The notes: a model not told the origin generated them from the sequence alone. A DNA stretch of 30,475 nucleotides from CAZEPJ01 sp964514105 (GCA_964514105.1 CAZEPJ010000054.1:1-30475), one strand, 5' to 3'; shown: positions 1 to 7,743, counted from the first letter of the stretch. Program-made: numbers and translations.

Positions 1-363
1 GAGCAGCAGATGACCGTCATCGGCCGGGCCCTCATGGCCAGCCCCAGGCTCATGCTCTTGGACGAGCCCTCCATGGGACTGGCCCCCCTCCTCATTCGGG
101 AGATCTTCGAGATCATCCAGAAGCTCAACCACGAGGAGAAGATCCCCATCCTCCTGGTGGAGCAGAATGTGAAGCTCGCCCTCACCGTGGCCCAGCACGC
201 GTACGTGATGGAGAACGGCCGCATCGTCATGGACGGCGACTCGGAGAAGCTAAGGGAGAATCCGGACATTCGGGACTTCTACCTGGGCCTCACCGACCTG
301 GGCGAACGCAAGAGCTTTCGGTCCGTGAAGCATTACAAGCGCCGGAAGCGGTGGTTGACCTGA
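1..363 (+). CDS. livF: branched-chain amino acid-type ABC transporter ATP-binding protein, 3' part
   Basis: This is the C-terminal part of an ABC ATPase; the gene runs off the left edge and is read in frame from base 1. The first residues, EQQM, are the tail of the ABC signature. They are followed by a Walker B segment (LMLLDEPSMGLAP) and the LLVEQN segment typical of LivF, where Gln replaces the usual H-loop His. The order signature, Walker B, VEQN, then a YVMENGRIV-like strand is that of LivF, which powers Liv/HAAT importers for branched-chain amino acids or, in many anaerobes, aromatic and other carboxylates. The C-terminus is longer and more basic than in enterobacterial LivF, ending in KRRKRW. 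The rest of the transporter is presumably upstream, outside the window. The substrate cannot be told from this piece. Confidence 0.9.
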   Translation, partial: EQQMTVIGRALMASPRLMLLDEPSMGLAPLLIREIFEIIQKLNHEEKIPILLVEQNVKLALTVAQHAYVMENGRIVMDGDSEKLRENPDIRDFYLGLTDLGERKSFRSVKHYKRRKRWLT

Positions 364-368
364 CACCC

Positions 369-455
369 GGTCGCGGGTCGCGAGTCCGGGGTCCCGATCC
401 ACATGACGAAACGGCGGATTTCGGACCCGAGACCAGGGATTCGTGACCCGTGACC
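369..455. repeat. long imperfect inverted repeat (hairpin) after livF
   Basis: Two arms of about 32 bases, 369-400 and 423-455, are nearly reverse-complementary around a 22-base loop. Most mismatches in the outer half are G opposite T, so a transcript could pair almost without interruption through G-U wobbles. The element begins 5 bases after the livF stop codon and ends just before the ribosome-binding site of the next gene. There is no T-tract, so it is not a standard intrinsic terminator. It could be an mRNA-stabilising or attenuating stem, or a REP-like palindrome. Confidence 0.6.
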
Positions 456-476
456 TTGAAACGAAAGGAGGCGTCC

Positions 477-1112
477 GTGAGACGATTCGCTTTTCTGACC
501 GTGATGATAGGGGTGACCATGGGTCTGGCCCTCCAGGGCTGCGAGACCATGGAGAGCGCCCAGATGACGGGGTCCCCGGCTGCCACCGGCAACGCCCCGG
601 TGGTGAAGCTCGAGCGGGTGGAGGTGAACCACATCCAGCCCTTCTACATCGGGCCGCGAATCGGGTTCAAGGACTGCAACAATCCGGGGACGGTCGGGGG
701 GTATGGCTACACCAGCACCCTGAGCCTGGCCTATGTCTTTGAAATCCAGAACCCAACCCGGGTCCCGGTGATGCTCGACGAGATGCGGTTCACCATCGCC
801 TTCGACGACTTCGACGTGAATATGCCCACCGCCTACGAGAAGCAGTGGGTGCCACCCGGGAGGACGAACCAAGTCAGGGTGGTGGTGGTGCAGGAGGCCC
901 AGGCAACCATCGCCAGCCTCATGGTCGGAGGCCTGGCGGCTGACCGCATCAAGAAGATGGGCACCACCCAGGCCGCTTTGGTTCAGAAGTGGTGGGAGAC
1001 CGTGGGGGACTTCGGATTCCCAATCAAGGTGAAGGCCGGGGTGGCCAATTTCGTGGACCCGGCGGGAAAGACCATGATGGTCAACTTCGAAGGTGTGTTC
1101 CCGCCCAAGTGA
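477..1112 (+). CDS. LEA14-like (LEA type 2) lipoprotein
   Basis: A 211-residue protein with a clear lipoprotein signal: basic MRRF start, hydrophobic stretch, and lipobox LQGC with the lipidated Cys at residue 22. The mature part resembles the LEA type 2 / WHy fold, a beta-sandwich: a strand carrying VEVNHIQPFYIG, then YVFEIQNPTRVPVML, the typical non-polar 'x-NP' turn of the family, and a final strand before the stop. Start choice: an upstream in-frame GTG exists at 450, but AAAGGAGG at 464-471 sits 5 bases before the GTG at 477 and the signal peptide begins there. It is probably anchored in the outer membrane or periplasmic face. The cellular role of bacterial LEA14-like lipoproteins is not established. 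A terminator follows. Confidence 0.7.
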   Translation: MRRFAFLTVMIGVTMGLALQGCETMESAQMTGSPAATGNAPVVKLERVEVNHIQPFYIGPRIGFKDCNNPGTVGGYGYTSTLSLAYVFEIQNPTRVPVMLDEMRFTIAFDDFDVNMPTAYEKQWVPPGRTNQVRVVVVQEAQATIASLMVGGLAADRIKKMGTTQAALVQKWWETVGDFGFPIKVKAGVANFVDPAGKTMMVNFEGVFPPK

Positions 1113-1136
1113 GGCCTGAGCGAGTGCGCACGAGTC

Positions 1137-1171
1137 GGCCCCGGGGGGACCGGCGCCCCTTGGGGCCTTTT
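1137..1171 (+). terminator. rho-independent terminator after the lipoprotein gene
   Basis: GGCCCC at 1137-1142 pairs with GGGGCC at 1162-1167, with further G-run/C-run pairing inside, directly followed by TTTT at 1168-1171. It lies 25 bases past the lipoprotein stop codon and just before the purQ promoter. Confidence 0.55.
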
Positions 1172-1178
1172 CCTGTCG

Positions 1179-1208
1179 TTGACGGGCGGATTTCTCGGGT
1201 GACATAAT
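1179..1208 (+). promoter_or_regulatory. sigma70-type promoter of purQ-usp
   Basis: TTGACG (1179-1184) and CATAAT (1203-1208) are separated by 18 bases, each matching consensus at 5 of 6 positions. Predicted transcription would begin near 1215. That leaves only about 8 bases before an in-frame ATG at 1223, which supports the downstream GTG at 1262 as the purQ start. Confidence 0.6.
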
Positions 1209-1261
1209 GGGCATCCCTTGCCATGAGCTGGGCGACTCGGGTCGAGGGTGGGATTGACGAG

Positions 1262-2095
1262 GTGGCCTTGGCAGAAGATGTGCGCGTCATGGTCCTGTGG
1301 GGGAACGGCATCAACTGCGAGGTGGAGACGGCCCACGCCTGCCGTCTGGGCGGGGCCGACGAGGTGGAGATCGTCCACTTCTGGCAGCTCCTCCACGGCG
1401 AGCGCCGTCTGGACGATTACCACCTCCTTTGCCTCCCCGGGGGGTTCCTGGACGGCGACGACCTGGGGGCGGCCAAGGCCGCGGCCAACCGCTTCCGCTA
1501 CGCGCGGGTGAGCTCCACGGGGGAGCCCCTGCGCGAACAGCTCCACCGCTTCATTCAAACGGGAAAACTGATCCTGGGGATCTGCAACGGCTTTCAGCTC
1601 ATGGTGAAGCTGGGCCTCCTGCCGGCTCTGGATGGCCGATACGACACGCAGACGGTGACCTTGACCTTCAACGACTCGGGCCGTTTCGAGGACCGCTGGG
1701 TCGACCTGGGGGTGGATGGAGACAGCCCGTGCGTCTTCACCCGGGGGTGCGAGCGGCTGTACTTCCCCGTGCGCCATGGAGAGGGGAAGTTCTTCTGCAG
1801 GGACGAGGCCCTCCTGGACAGGCTGGAGAGCGCCCACCAGGTGGTCCTGCGGTACCTGGAGCCCGACTCCGGAAGGCCCACGGCCGGGTACCCTTGGAAC
1901 CCCAACGGTTCGCTGCGGGCCGTCGCGGGGATCTGCGACCCCACGGGGCGCCTCTTCGGCCTCATGCCCCACCCCGAGGCCTTTCATCACCGCACCAACC
2001 ACCCCCGGTGGACCCGGGAAGAGCTCCCCGAGGAGGGGCAGGGGATCGCGCTGTTTCGAAACGCCGTGGCGTTCATCCGGGAGCACCTGGCCTGA
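1262..2095 (+). CDS. purQ: phosphoribosylformylglycinamidine synthase, glutaminase subunit PurQ
   Basis: Class I glutamine amidotransferase subunit of FGAM synthase. It releases ammonia from glutamine for the fourth step of de novo purine synthesis, acting with PurL (not in this window). Visible motifs: N-terminal VMVLWGNGINCE strand, LCLPGGF oxyanion region, nucleophile Cys108 in GICNGFQ, and the His237/Glu239 pair in PHPEAFH, which completes the Cys-His-Glu triad. Length is 277 residues from the GTG at 1262, preceded by GAGGGTGGG at 1244-1252. An ATG at 1223 would give 290 residues but has no ribosome-binding site and would lie almost at the predicted transcript start. The usp gene follows 65 bases downstream on the same strand. 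The family call is firm; the start is moderately certain. Confidence 0.9.
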   Translation: MALAEDVRVMVLWGNGINCEVETAHACRLGGADEVEIVHFWQLLHGERRLDDYHLLCLPGGFLDGDDLGAAKAAANRFRYARVSSTGEPLREQLHRFIQTGKLILGICNGFQLMVKLGLLPALDGRYDTQTVTLTFNDSGRFEDRWVDLGVDGDSPCVFTRGCERLYFPVRHGEGKFFCRDEALLDRLESAHQVVLRYLEPDSGRPTAGYPWNPNGSLRAVAGICDPTGRLFGLMPHPEAFHHRTNHPRWTREELPEEGQGIALFRNAVAFIREHLA

Positions 2096-2160
2096 TCCAG
2101 GCGGGGAGCCCCGCGAAGCCGGATGGCCCCTTGGTTCGGGGCGCAAGAGGGGGGATGCCC

Positions 2161-2622
2161 ATGAGCCTCTTCGGAACGATCCTGTACTGCACCGATTTCT
2201 CCGAGACGGCGGACAAGGCCTTCGACTACGCCCTGGATCTGGCCGGGATGTACGGGGGCCGGCTCCTGCTGTTTCACGCGGTCTATCAACCCGTGTACCC
2301 GGTCCTGGCCGAGCCCTACGTCATGACCCAGGTGGTGGAGCACGCCGAGAGCCGGCTCAAGCAGGAGGCGGAGGCCGAGATGGGCAGGCGCTATGTCTCC
2401 AGGATTCCGGCCGACCGGCCCCACGAGATCATCGTGCGCGCGGGCCCGCCCGCCCAGGAGATCCTCCAGGCGATTCGGGGGATGGCCGTGGACCTGGTGG
2501 TCATGGGGGCCCGCGGCCGCTCCCCCCTGGAGCTCATCATGTTCGGCAGCGTGGCCCACCGGGTGGTGCGGCGCTCCCCATGCCCGGTGCTCACCGTGTC
2601 CCTGGAGCGCCCGGGGGCGTGA
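2161..2622 (+). CDS. universal stress protein, UspA family
   Basis: A single-domain 153-residue Usp protein. It starts with the family's FGTILYCTDFSETA strand-loop and ends with the ATP-binding signature G-2x-G-9x-G-S (GARG, nine residues, GS), followed by VVRRSPCPVLTV. The intact signature indicates the ATP-binding type of Usp. The ATG at 2161 is chosen over the ATG at 2155 because the purine-rich AGAGGGGGG ends at 2154, too close to 2155 but well spaced from 2161. It is cytoplasmic and usually dimeric. It is probably co-transcribed with purQ. Specific role unknown. Confidence 0.9.
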   Translation: MSLFGTILYCTDFSETADKAFDYALDLAGMYGGRLLLFHAVYQPVYPVLAEPYVMTQVVEHAESRLKQEAEAEMGRRYVSRIPADRPHEIIVRAGPPAQEILQAIRGMAVDLVVMGARGRSPLELIMFGSVAHRVVRRSPCPVLTVSLERPGA

Positions 2623-2656
2623 ACCCAGGAGCGGATCTGGGCGCGCCGGGCCCGGT

Positions 2657-3892
2657 TCAGACCGCCTCCACCACCGTGGCGATCCCCACGCCCCCTCCGC
2701 CGCAGAGCATCTGCACCGCCGCCCTGCCCCGGGTCCGCTTCAACTGGTGGACCATCTCTCCGAAGTACATGACCCCCGAGGCCCCGATGGGGTGCCCCAG
2801 GGCGATGGCCCCCCCCGTGGGGTTGATTCGCGGGTCGAAGCGGTCGTACCCCAGCTCGTCCGCGAACTGCAGGAGGGGGGAGGCGAAGGCCTCGTTGGGC
2901 TCGATGACGTCCATGTCGTCCATGGTCTTGCCCGCCCGGGCCAGGGCCTTGCGAACGGCCGGGATGGGGGCCAGGAGCATGGGCACCGGGGCCCCGCCGG
3001 CCACGGCGCAGGCGGAGATCCTGCACAGCGGCTCCAGGCCCAGCTTCTCGGCCTTCTCTGCGCTCGTGAGCAGGACCGCCGCCGCCCCGTCCACGATGGC
3101 CGATGAACTCCCGGCGCTCACCAGTCCGTTCTCCTGGAAGGGGGTGGGGAGCTTCATGGAGTCCGCCAGATAGGTCTCCGGATCCGTCACGGCCTTGGGG
3201 CGGAGGACCTCGTCTCTTTCCACCCGGCGAGTCACCCCCTCCCAGGTGAACTCGAAGGGCACGATGTTCTCGGAGAGGAGGCCCTTCTTCTCGGCCTCCA
3301 CCGCCTTTTGCATGCTCCACATGCCGAACCGCTCCAGCTCCTCCCGGGAGTGTCCCTGATCCTTGGAGATCATCTCGGCGCAGACCCCCTGGGGCACGGC
3401 CAGGGCCACCTCCCCCACCCGGGCGGAGAGGCGCACCGGGAACTTGGCCTGCATGGCCACCTGAACGTCGGCCCCGATGCCGTAGTGGGACATGATCTCC
3501 ACCCCGCCGCAGACCATGACGTCGCCTTCGCCCACCATGATCTCGTGGGCGGCGATGTTGATGGCCTTGAGGCCGGCGTTGCAGTACTGGTTGACGGTGC
3601 ATCCGGCCGCATCCTGGGGGATGCCGGCCAGGAGCGATGCGATGCGGGCGATGTTAAGCCCCTGCTCGCCCACCTGGCTCAGGCAGCCGATGACCACGTT
3701 CTCGATCTCCCGCTCGTCGAACCTGGGGGACTTGGCATGGACCCGGTCCAGGAGCCCCCGAAGGGTGTTGGCCAAAAGGTCCTGGGCCGACGCCTGACAC
3801 AGCTGCCCCCCCTTCTCCATCCCCTTCCTTCCGGACTTCCCGATGGCGGAACGCACCGCATCGATCACGACCACCTCATGAAGCTTGGGCAT
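2657..3892 (-). CDS. thiolase family protein (acetyl-CoA acetyltransferase)
   Basis: A full-length 411-residue thiolase. Catalytic residues are visible: nucleophile Cys104 in VNQYCNAGLKA, the NEAFASP loop, His367 in GGAIALGHPIGASG, and Cys397 in MLCGGGGVG near the C-terminus. The protein could run degradatively (beta-ketoacyl-CoA cleavage) or biosynthetically (acetoacetyl-CoA formation); sequence alone does not decide. A strong AAGGAGG lies 8 bases before the ATG at 3892, and a TTGACA promoter lies upstream. It is convergent with usp and divergent from the HpaI-type aldolase. No acyl-CoA dehydrogenase or hydratase neighbours are in the window, so it stands apart from a complete beta-oxidation operon. 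Confidence 0.93.
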   Translation of the reverse strand: MPKLHEVVVIDAVRSAIGKSGRKGMEKGGQLCQASAQDLLANTLRGLLDRVHAKSPRFDEREIENVVIGCLSQVGEQGLNIARIASLLAGIPQDAAGCTVNQYCNAGLKAINIAAHEIMVGEGDVMVCGGVEIMSHYGIGADVQVAMQAKFPVRLSARVGEVALAVPQGVCAEMISKDQGHSREELERFGMWSMQKAVEAEKKGLLSENIVPFEFTWEGVTRRVERDEVLRPKAVTDPETYLADSMKLPTPFQENGLVSAGSSSAIVDGAAAVLLTSAEKAEKLGLEPLCRISACAVAGGAPVPMLLAPIPAVRKALARAGKTMDDMDVIEPNEAFASPLLQFADELGYDRFDPRINPTGGAIALGHPIGASGVMYFGEMVHQLKRTRGRAAVQMLCGGGGVGIATVVEAV

Positions 3893-3927
3893 CTTCCACT
3901 CCTCCTTTTCTGGGCGAGAATGGGACG

Positions 3928-3956
3928 GTTCTAGCCGTACGCGCCCGCCGTGTCAA
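3928..3956 (-). promoter_or_regulatory. sigma70-type promoter of the thiolase gene
   Basis: On the minus strand, a perfect TTGACA (3956-3951) and TAGAAC (3933-3928) are separated by 17 bases. Transcription would begin near 3921, leaving a leader of about 30 bases with the AAGGAGG site. Confidence 0.6.
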
Positions 3957-4055
3957 TGGAAAAGTCCGATGGCGGGCATCCCCACCGGTTCAAAGCGCAG
4001 TTGCCTGGGGCTGCCCCTTTCCATGACAGCCCCGTTGCCTTCGGGGCGTTGGGCC

Positions 4056-4085
4056 TTGCCCGGGCTCCGGCCCATGGGATAAGAT
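4056..4085 (+). promoter_or_regulatory. candidate promoter of the HpcH/HpaI aldolase gene
   Basis: TTGCCC (4056-4061) and TAAGAT (4080-4085) lie 18 bases apart, about 56 bases before the aldolase ATG. Each hexamer matches consensus at 4 positions. It faces away from the thiolase promoter, so the intergenic region 3893-4141 holds a divergent pair. Confidence 0.4.
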
Positions 4086-4141
4086 CCATCAAGCTTCGCC
4101 GCGGCATGGGCGGCCGATCACATGGAGGGGGAGGGAGAGAG

Positions 4142-4906
4142 ATGAGAGAGAACCGAGTGAGGGCCGCCCTCAGGGAGGGAAAGCCCGTGTACGGGACCAT
4201 GATCTCGGAGATACGCTCGCCGGCCATCGCCATGGTGCTGGCCGACGCGGGCTTCGATTTCGTGTTCATCGACATGGAGCACGGGGCGTACGACATGGAG
4301 ACCGTTGCCGACATCATGAAGGTGGCGAGACTGGCCGGCATCGTCCCCCTGGTGCGCGTGCCCGACGCCCTGTATCACCTCATCGCCCGGGTGCTGGACG
4401 CGGGGGCCATGGGGGTCATGGTGCCGCGGGTGGAGACGCGGCAGACCGTGGAGCGCGCCGTGGCCGCGCTGCGCTACCCGCCCGCGGGGGAGCGGGGCTA
4501 CTCCACGGGCAAGGGCAACTCCGACTACAGGAAGGTGGGCATCTGGGACTACGCGCGCCACGCCAACGACAACGTCCTGGCCGTCATGCAGATCGAGCGA
4601 AGGGCCGCCATCGAGGGGATCGACGATCTGCTCTCGGTTCCGGGGGTGGACGCGGCCCTCATCGGCCCCCAGGACCTGACCCTCTCCCTGGGGGCACCCG
4701 GCCCCCAGGACGAGGCCGTGGACGCGGCCATTCAGAAGGTCGTGGACTCGGGGCGGCGCCACGGGGTGGCCACGGGGATCCATCTGGTGAACGTGGCGCA
4801 GCTCAAGGCGTGGCAGGCCCGGGGCATGACCATGATCACGTGCTCCACGGACCTCAACTTCCTCGGGGGGGCGGCTGCGGCCGCGGTCCAGGCATTGAGG
4901 GGTTGA
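4142..4906 (+). CDS. HpcH/HpaI family aldolase (2-keto-3-deoxy acid / 4-hydroxy-2-oxoheptanedioate type)
   Basis: A 254-residue class II (metal-dependent) aldolase of the HpcH/HpaI group, a TIM barrel that reversibly cleaves 4-hydroxy-2-keto acids to pyruvate and an aldehyde. Landmarks match HpaI: His47 in FIDMEHGAYD (general base), Arg72 after VPLV, metal ligands Glu152 in VMQIE and Asp178 in IGPQDLT, and the GAMGVMVPRV segment. The ATG at 4142 follows a purine-rich stretch and gives the standard family length. Citrate-lyase beta subunits are related, but the length and motifs favour the HpaI branch. The aldehyde substrate cannot be predicted. It converges with the DapA-family gene 51 bases downstream. 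Confidence 0.88.
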   Translation: MRENRVRAALREGKPVYGTMISEIRSPAIAMVLADAGFDFVFIDMEHGAYDMETVADIMKVARLAGIVPLVRVPDALYHLIARVLDAGAMGVMVPRVETRQTVERAVAALRYPPAGERGYSTGKGNSDYRKVGIWDYARHANDNVLAVMQIERRAAIEGIDDLLSVPGVDAALIGPQDLTLSLGAPGPQDEAVDAAIQKVVDSGRRHGVATGIHLVNVAQLKAWQARGMTMITCSTDLNFLGGAAAAAVQALRG

Positions 4907-4920
4907 GCGGTTCGCCCCGG

Positions 4921-4956
4921 GCGGCCGGGCCAGGACTCCTCCCGCAGGCCGGCCGC
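4921..4956. terminator. possible bidirectional terminator hairpin between convergent genes
   Basis: GCGGCCGG at 4921-4928 is the exact reverse complement of CCGGCCGC at 4949-4956, with a 20-base loop. It fills the 51-base gap between the convergent aldolase and DapA-family genes. It has no T-tract on either side, so terminator function is only suggested by position. Confidence 0.35.
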
Positions 4957-4957
4957 C

Positions 4958-5854
4958 TCACGGGGGAAGGAGGCCCATCTCCACCAGGATCCCTTTGAGC
5001 TGCTCGCGCTTCTCGCCGTTCAGGGGCTGAATGGGCCCCCTGCAGCGCCCCGCCGGAAACCCCAGCAGGGTGAGGGCCTCCTTCATGACCACGGGGAAGG
5101 AGCCCAGGCCAAAGGCTGCGCGAAGGGGGGCCAGGGCCCTCTGGCAATCCCGGGCGCGGCTGAGATCTCCGGCCCGGAACGCCTCGTAGATCTCCACCAC
5201 CAGCCTGGGGGCCACGTTGGCCGTGGCGGCCACGGCCCCGGCCGCGCCGTACATGAGGGCCCCGAAGATGAGGGTGTCCCGGCCCATGACGACCCGGAAC
5301 TCCGGCGGGCACAGGCGGATCATCTCGGCCACCGCTGTGAGGTCCCCCGAGCTGTCCTTGACGCCCGCGAAGTTTGGCACCTCCCGGGCCAGGCGGGCCA
5401 GGGTGGGCGGGGCCAGGGCGACGCCCCCCGTACGGTCCGGGTTGTTGTACGCCAGGACCGGGATGCGCACGGAGCGGCAGATGGCCGTGAAGTGCTCGCG
5501 GAGCTCCTCCTGGCTGGGGGTGATGAAGAAGGGGGTGACCACGGAGACGCAGTCGGCCCCGGCCCCCTGGGCGTACCGGGCCAGGGCCATGGACTCCCGG
5601 GTGGTGATGGCACCTGCGTTGGGCATGACGAAGACCCGTCCCCGGGCCTGTTCCACGGCCACGTCCATGAGGCGCTGCTTCTCCTCAAGCGTGAGGGCGA
5701 AGAACTCGCCCTGGCTTCCCACGGGGAACAGCCCGTGGACGCCGCTGTCGATGAGGAAATCGATGATCCGTCGGAACGCGGCCTCGTCCACCCGCTCGTC
5801 GGCGTCGAACGGGGTCACCACCGCAGGGATGATGCCTTGGATGGGCCTGGGCAT
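4958..5854 (-). CDS. dihydrodipicolinate synthase / N-acetylneuraminate lyase family protein
   Basis: A 298-residue class I aldolase of the DapA/NAL superfamily. The Schiff-base Lys166 is in FAGVKDSSGD and Tyr136 in LAYNNPDRTG. In true DapA the substrate loop reads GTTGE; here it is GSQGE (residues 46-50), with both Thr replaced. It is therefore more likely a family member acting on another 2-keto acid (for example a keto-deoxy sugar acid) than the lysine-pathway enzyme. Arg141 after YNNP, often a carboxylate contact, is retained. A purine-rich GAGGAAGAGGAG site precedes the ATG, with a TTGACA promoter upstream. It is divergent from the LarA-like gene, and the proximity of two pyruvate aldolases suggests a small hydroxy/keto-acid metabolism cluster. 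Confidence 0.85.
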   Translation of the reverse strand: MPRPIQGIIPAVVTPFDADERVDEAAFRRIIDFLIDSGVHGLFPVGSQGEFFALTLEEKQRLMDVAVEQARGRVFVMPNAGAITTRESMALARYAQGAGADCVSVVTPFFITPSQEELREHFTAICRSVRIPVLAYNNPDRTGGVALAPPTLARLAREVPNFAGVKDSSGDLTAVAEMIRLCPPEFRVVMGRDTLIFGALMYGAAGAVAATANVAPRLVVEIYEAFRAGDLSRARDCQRALAPLRAAFGLGSFPVVMKEALTLLGFPAGRCRGPIQPLNGEKREQLKGILVEMGLLPP

Positions 5855-5905
5855 GGTCTCCTCTTCCTCCTGATTCCTCCCGGCGGAGCCTTGGGGAATG
5901 GCGCC

Positions 5906-5935
5906 ATGCTAGGCGAGGGGCGGCGCGGGTGTCAA
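5906..5935 (-). promoter_or_regulatory. sigma70-type promoter of the DapA-family gene
   Basis: On the minus strand, TTGACA (5935-5930) and TAGCAT (5911-5906) are separated by 18 bases, about 50 bases before the start codon. Confidence 0.55.
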
Positions 5936-5940
5936 GGTTG

Positions 5941-5949
5941 TGCTATGAT
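5941..5949 (+). promoter_or_regulatory. extended -10 promoter of the LarA-like gene
   Basis: TGCTATGAT is an extended -10 element (TG, one base, TATGAT). No good -35 hexamer is present. It lies 34 bases before the GTG start and only 5 bases from the -35 of the oppositely directed DapA-family promoter, so the two promoters are back to back. Confidence 0.45.
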
Positions 5950-5982
5950 CGGGGGCGGTCTTCCCGGCAGGAGGGGCACGGT

Positions 5983-7224
5983 GTGAAGGAGGACAGAGGG
6001 TTTCCCCCCATGTATGAGGTCCGGCAGCGCTTCGACGCCCCGGCCCTGGGCGATGTCCGAGGCGCGGTGCGGGAGGCCCTGGCACCGCTGGGGGGATGCG
6101 AGGGCATCCGCCCGGGCCAGAAGGTGGCCGTGGGCGTGGGGTCCCGGGGCATCCACGACCTGCGGGACCTGGTGGCGGCGGCGGTGGAATGCCTTCGCGG
6201 GCTGGGACTGGCCCCCTTCATCGTCCCGGCCATGGGGTCCCACGGTGGGGCCACGGCCCGGGGGCAGGCCCGAGTCCTCGCCCGGCTGGGAGTCACCGAG
6301 GAGACCGTGGGGGCGCCCGTGCGCTCCGGCATGGACGTGGTCCCATTGGGGCGGCTGGACCATGGCTGCGAGGTCTTCTTCGCCAGGGACGCCCTGGAGG
6401 CCGACCATGTGGTGGCCATCAACCGGGTCAAGCCCCACACGGCGTTTCGCGGCGAGGTGGAATCGGGGCTGTGCAAGATGCTGGTCATCGGCTTGGGCAA
6501 ACAGCGGGGGGCGTCCGAGGTGCACCGCCACGGGCTGGCCCGAACCATCGTCCCGGCGGCCCGGATGATCCTTGAACGCGCCCCGATCCTGTGCGGCCTA
6601 GCCGTCCTGGAAACCCCCGCGGGGGGAACGAGCCGGGTGAGGATGGCCCTTGCGGAGGCGTTCGTGGAAACGGACCGGGAGTTGCTCCGGGAAGCCTGGG
6701 CGCTCCTGCCGCGACTCCCCCTGGACGATCTGGACATCCTGCTGGTGGATGCCATGGGAAAGGACATCAGCGGGGCCGGCATGGATCCCAATGTCATCGG
6801 GTTTTGGCGCCGGGAGGGGGGGGAGCGCAGGCCGGATTACCGCACCCTGGTGGTCCTGGACCTCACCGCCGAGTCCCACGGCAACGCCACGGGCCTGGGC
6901 ATGGCCGACCTCACCACCCAACGGGTCATGGCGAAAGTGGACCTTCAGGCCACGTACATGAACGCCCTGACCTCCGGCGTCCTGAGGTCGGCCCGGATGC
7001 CCGTGGCGGTGGCAAACGACCGGGAGGCCATCCGGGTGGCCCTCAGCCTGGTCCCGGACCCGTCGGGCGTCCGCATGGCCCGCATCGCCAGCACCCTGTC
7101 CCTGGGGACCTTCTGGGCCTCCGAGGCCCTGCTCCCGGAACTGAAGGGGCGACCCGGACTGAAGATCGACCCCACCCCCCGATCCCTGCGCTTCGACGAT
7201 TCCGGGCGGCTGCAGCTGATGTGA
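5983..7224 (+). CDS. LarA-like (lactate racemase N-terminal domain / DUF2088-type) protein
   Basis: A 413-residue protein resembling the LarA family, nickel-pincer enzymes that racemise or epimerise 2-hydroxy acids. Seen in the sequence: a Rossmann-like KVAVGVGSRGIHDL start, MGSHGG with a conserved His, and NRVKPHTAFRG followed by LVIGLGK, which offers the His and Lys expected to hold the cofactor. Later come a DAMGKDISGAGMDPN segment and a C-terminal DFxDSGRL-like tail. The cofactor-making genes larB, larC and larE are not in the window, so nickel-pincer dependence is inferred. Start: AGGAGGGG at 5969-5976 lies 6 bases before the GTG at 5983. An ATG at 6011 is a weaker alternative. Reaction and substrate are unknown. 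Confidence 0.65.
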   Translation: MKEDRGFPPMYEVRQRFDAPALGDVRGAVREALAPLGGCEGIRPGQKVAVGVGSRGIHDLRDLVAAAVECLRGLGLAPFIVPAMGSHGGATARGQARVLARLGVTEETVGAPVRSGMDVVPLGRLDHGCEVFFARDALEADHVVAINRVKPHTAFRGEVESGLCKMLVIGLGKQRGASEVHRHGLARTIVPAARMILERAPILCGLAVLETPAGGTSRVRMALAEAFVETDRELLREAWALLPRLPLDDLDILLVDAMGKDISGAGMDPNVIGFWRREGGERRPDYRTLVVLDLTAESHGNATGLGMADLTTQRVMAKVDLQATYMNALTSGVLRSARMPVAVANDREAIRVALSLVPDPSGVRMARIASTLSLGTFWASEALLPELKGRPGLKIDPTPRSLRFDDSGRLQLM

Positions 7225-7273
7225 GGCGCAGGCTGGCCCCTTGAGAGCGGCCCCGGGGCCGAGACCAGATCCG

Positions 7274-7293
7274 CCGACCGGCCTGCGGGTCGG
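7274..7293. other. stem-loop between the LarA-like and CBS genes
   Basis: CCGACC (7274-7279) pairs with GGTCGG (7288-7293) around an 8-base loop, followed by GGGGATTT. A second GC-only palindrome sits at 7248-7261. Either could be a weak terminator or a leader structure before the CBS ribosome-binding site (GGAGGT near 7303). Confidence 0.3.
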
Positions 7294-7314
7294 GGGATTT
7301 CCGGAGGTGCGCCA

Positions 7315-7743
7315 GTGAAACGTGTGGAAGAGGTGATGACCTGCGACCCCATGCATATCTCACCGGACGTTCCCATACGCCGGGCCCTGGAGCTGATGCG
7401 ACAGGGCGGATTCCGCCGTCTGCCCGTGGTCGAGGGGGGAAAGGTGGTGGGGATCCTGAGCGATCGCGACCTGCGCCGGGCCATGAACACCCCCATGGTG
7501 GTTCACGAGAAGGGGCGGGACGATTACATCATGGACCACGTCCCCGTGGGGGCATGCATGACGGCCGAGGTGGCGACCCTGTCGCCCGGCGACTCACTGG
7601 AGGCTGCCGCCAAGCGGTTGCGGGCCCTCAAGGTGGGCGGCTGCCCGGTGGTGGACGAGGCGGGCCGACTGGTGGGCATCCTCACCGAGTCCGACCTTTT
7701 GGACTACCTCATCCGGTGCCTGGAGGCCGGGGCCATCGCCTGA
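7315..7743 (+). CDS. tandem CBS-domain protein
   Basis: A 142-residue protein made only of two CBS domains, roughly residues 7-60 and 80-135. Each shows the pattern of a VxxxMT/ACMT start, LRRLPVVE or VGGCPVVDE strand, and the closing VVGILSDRDL or LVGILTESDL motif. Stand-alone CBS pairs bind adenine nucleotides or S-adenosyl ligands and act as sensors for partner proteins; the partner is not evident. The start is the GTG at 7315 behind GGAGGT. It follows the LarA-like gene by 90 bases on the same strand, and ctpA is further downstream behind its own promoter. Confidence 0.9.
   Translation: MKRVEEVMTCDPMHISPDVPIRRALELMRQGGFRRLPVVEGGKVVGILSDRDLRRAMNTPMVVHEKGRDDYIMDHVPVGACMTAEVATLSPGDSLEAAAKRLRALKVGGCPVVDEAGRLVGILTESDLLDYLIRCLEAGAIA

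Noticed and set aside
1297..2152. Long open frame overlapping purQ that continues into usp
   Set aside because: Low-complexity Gly/Pro/Arg translation typical of a GC-rich shadow frame; only the usp part from 2161 is real.
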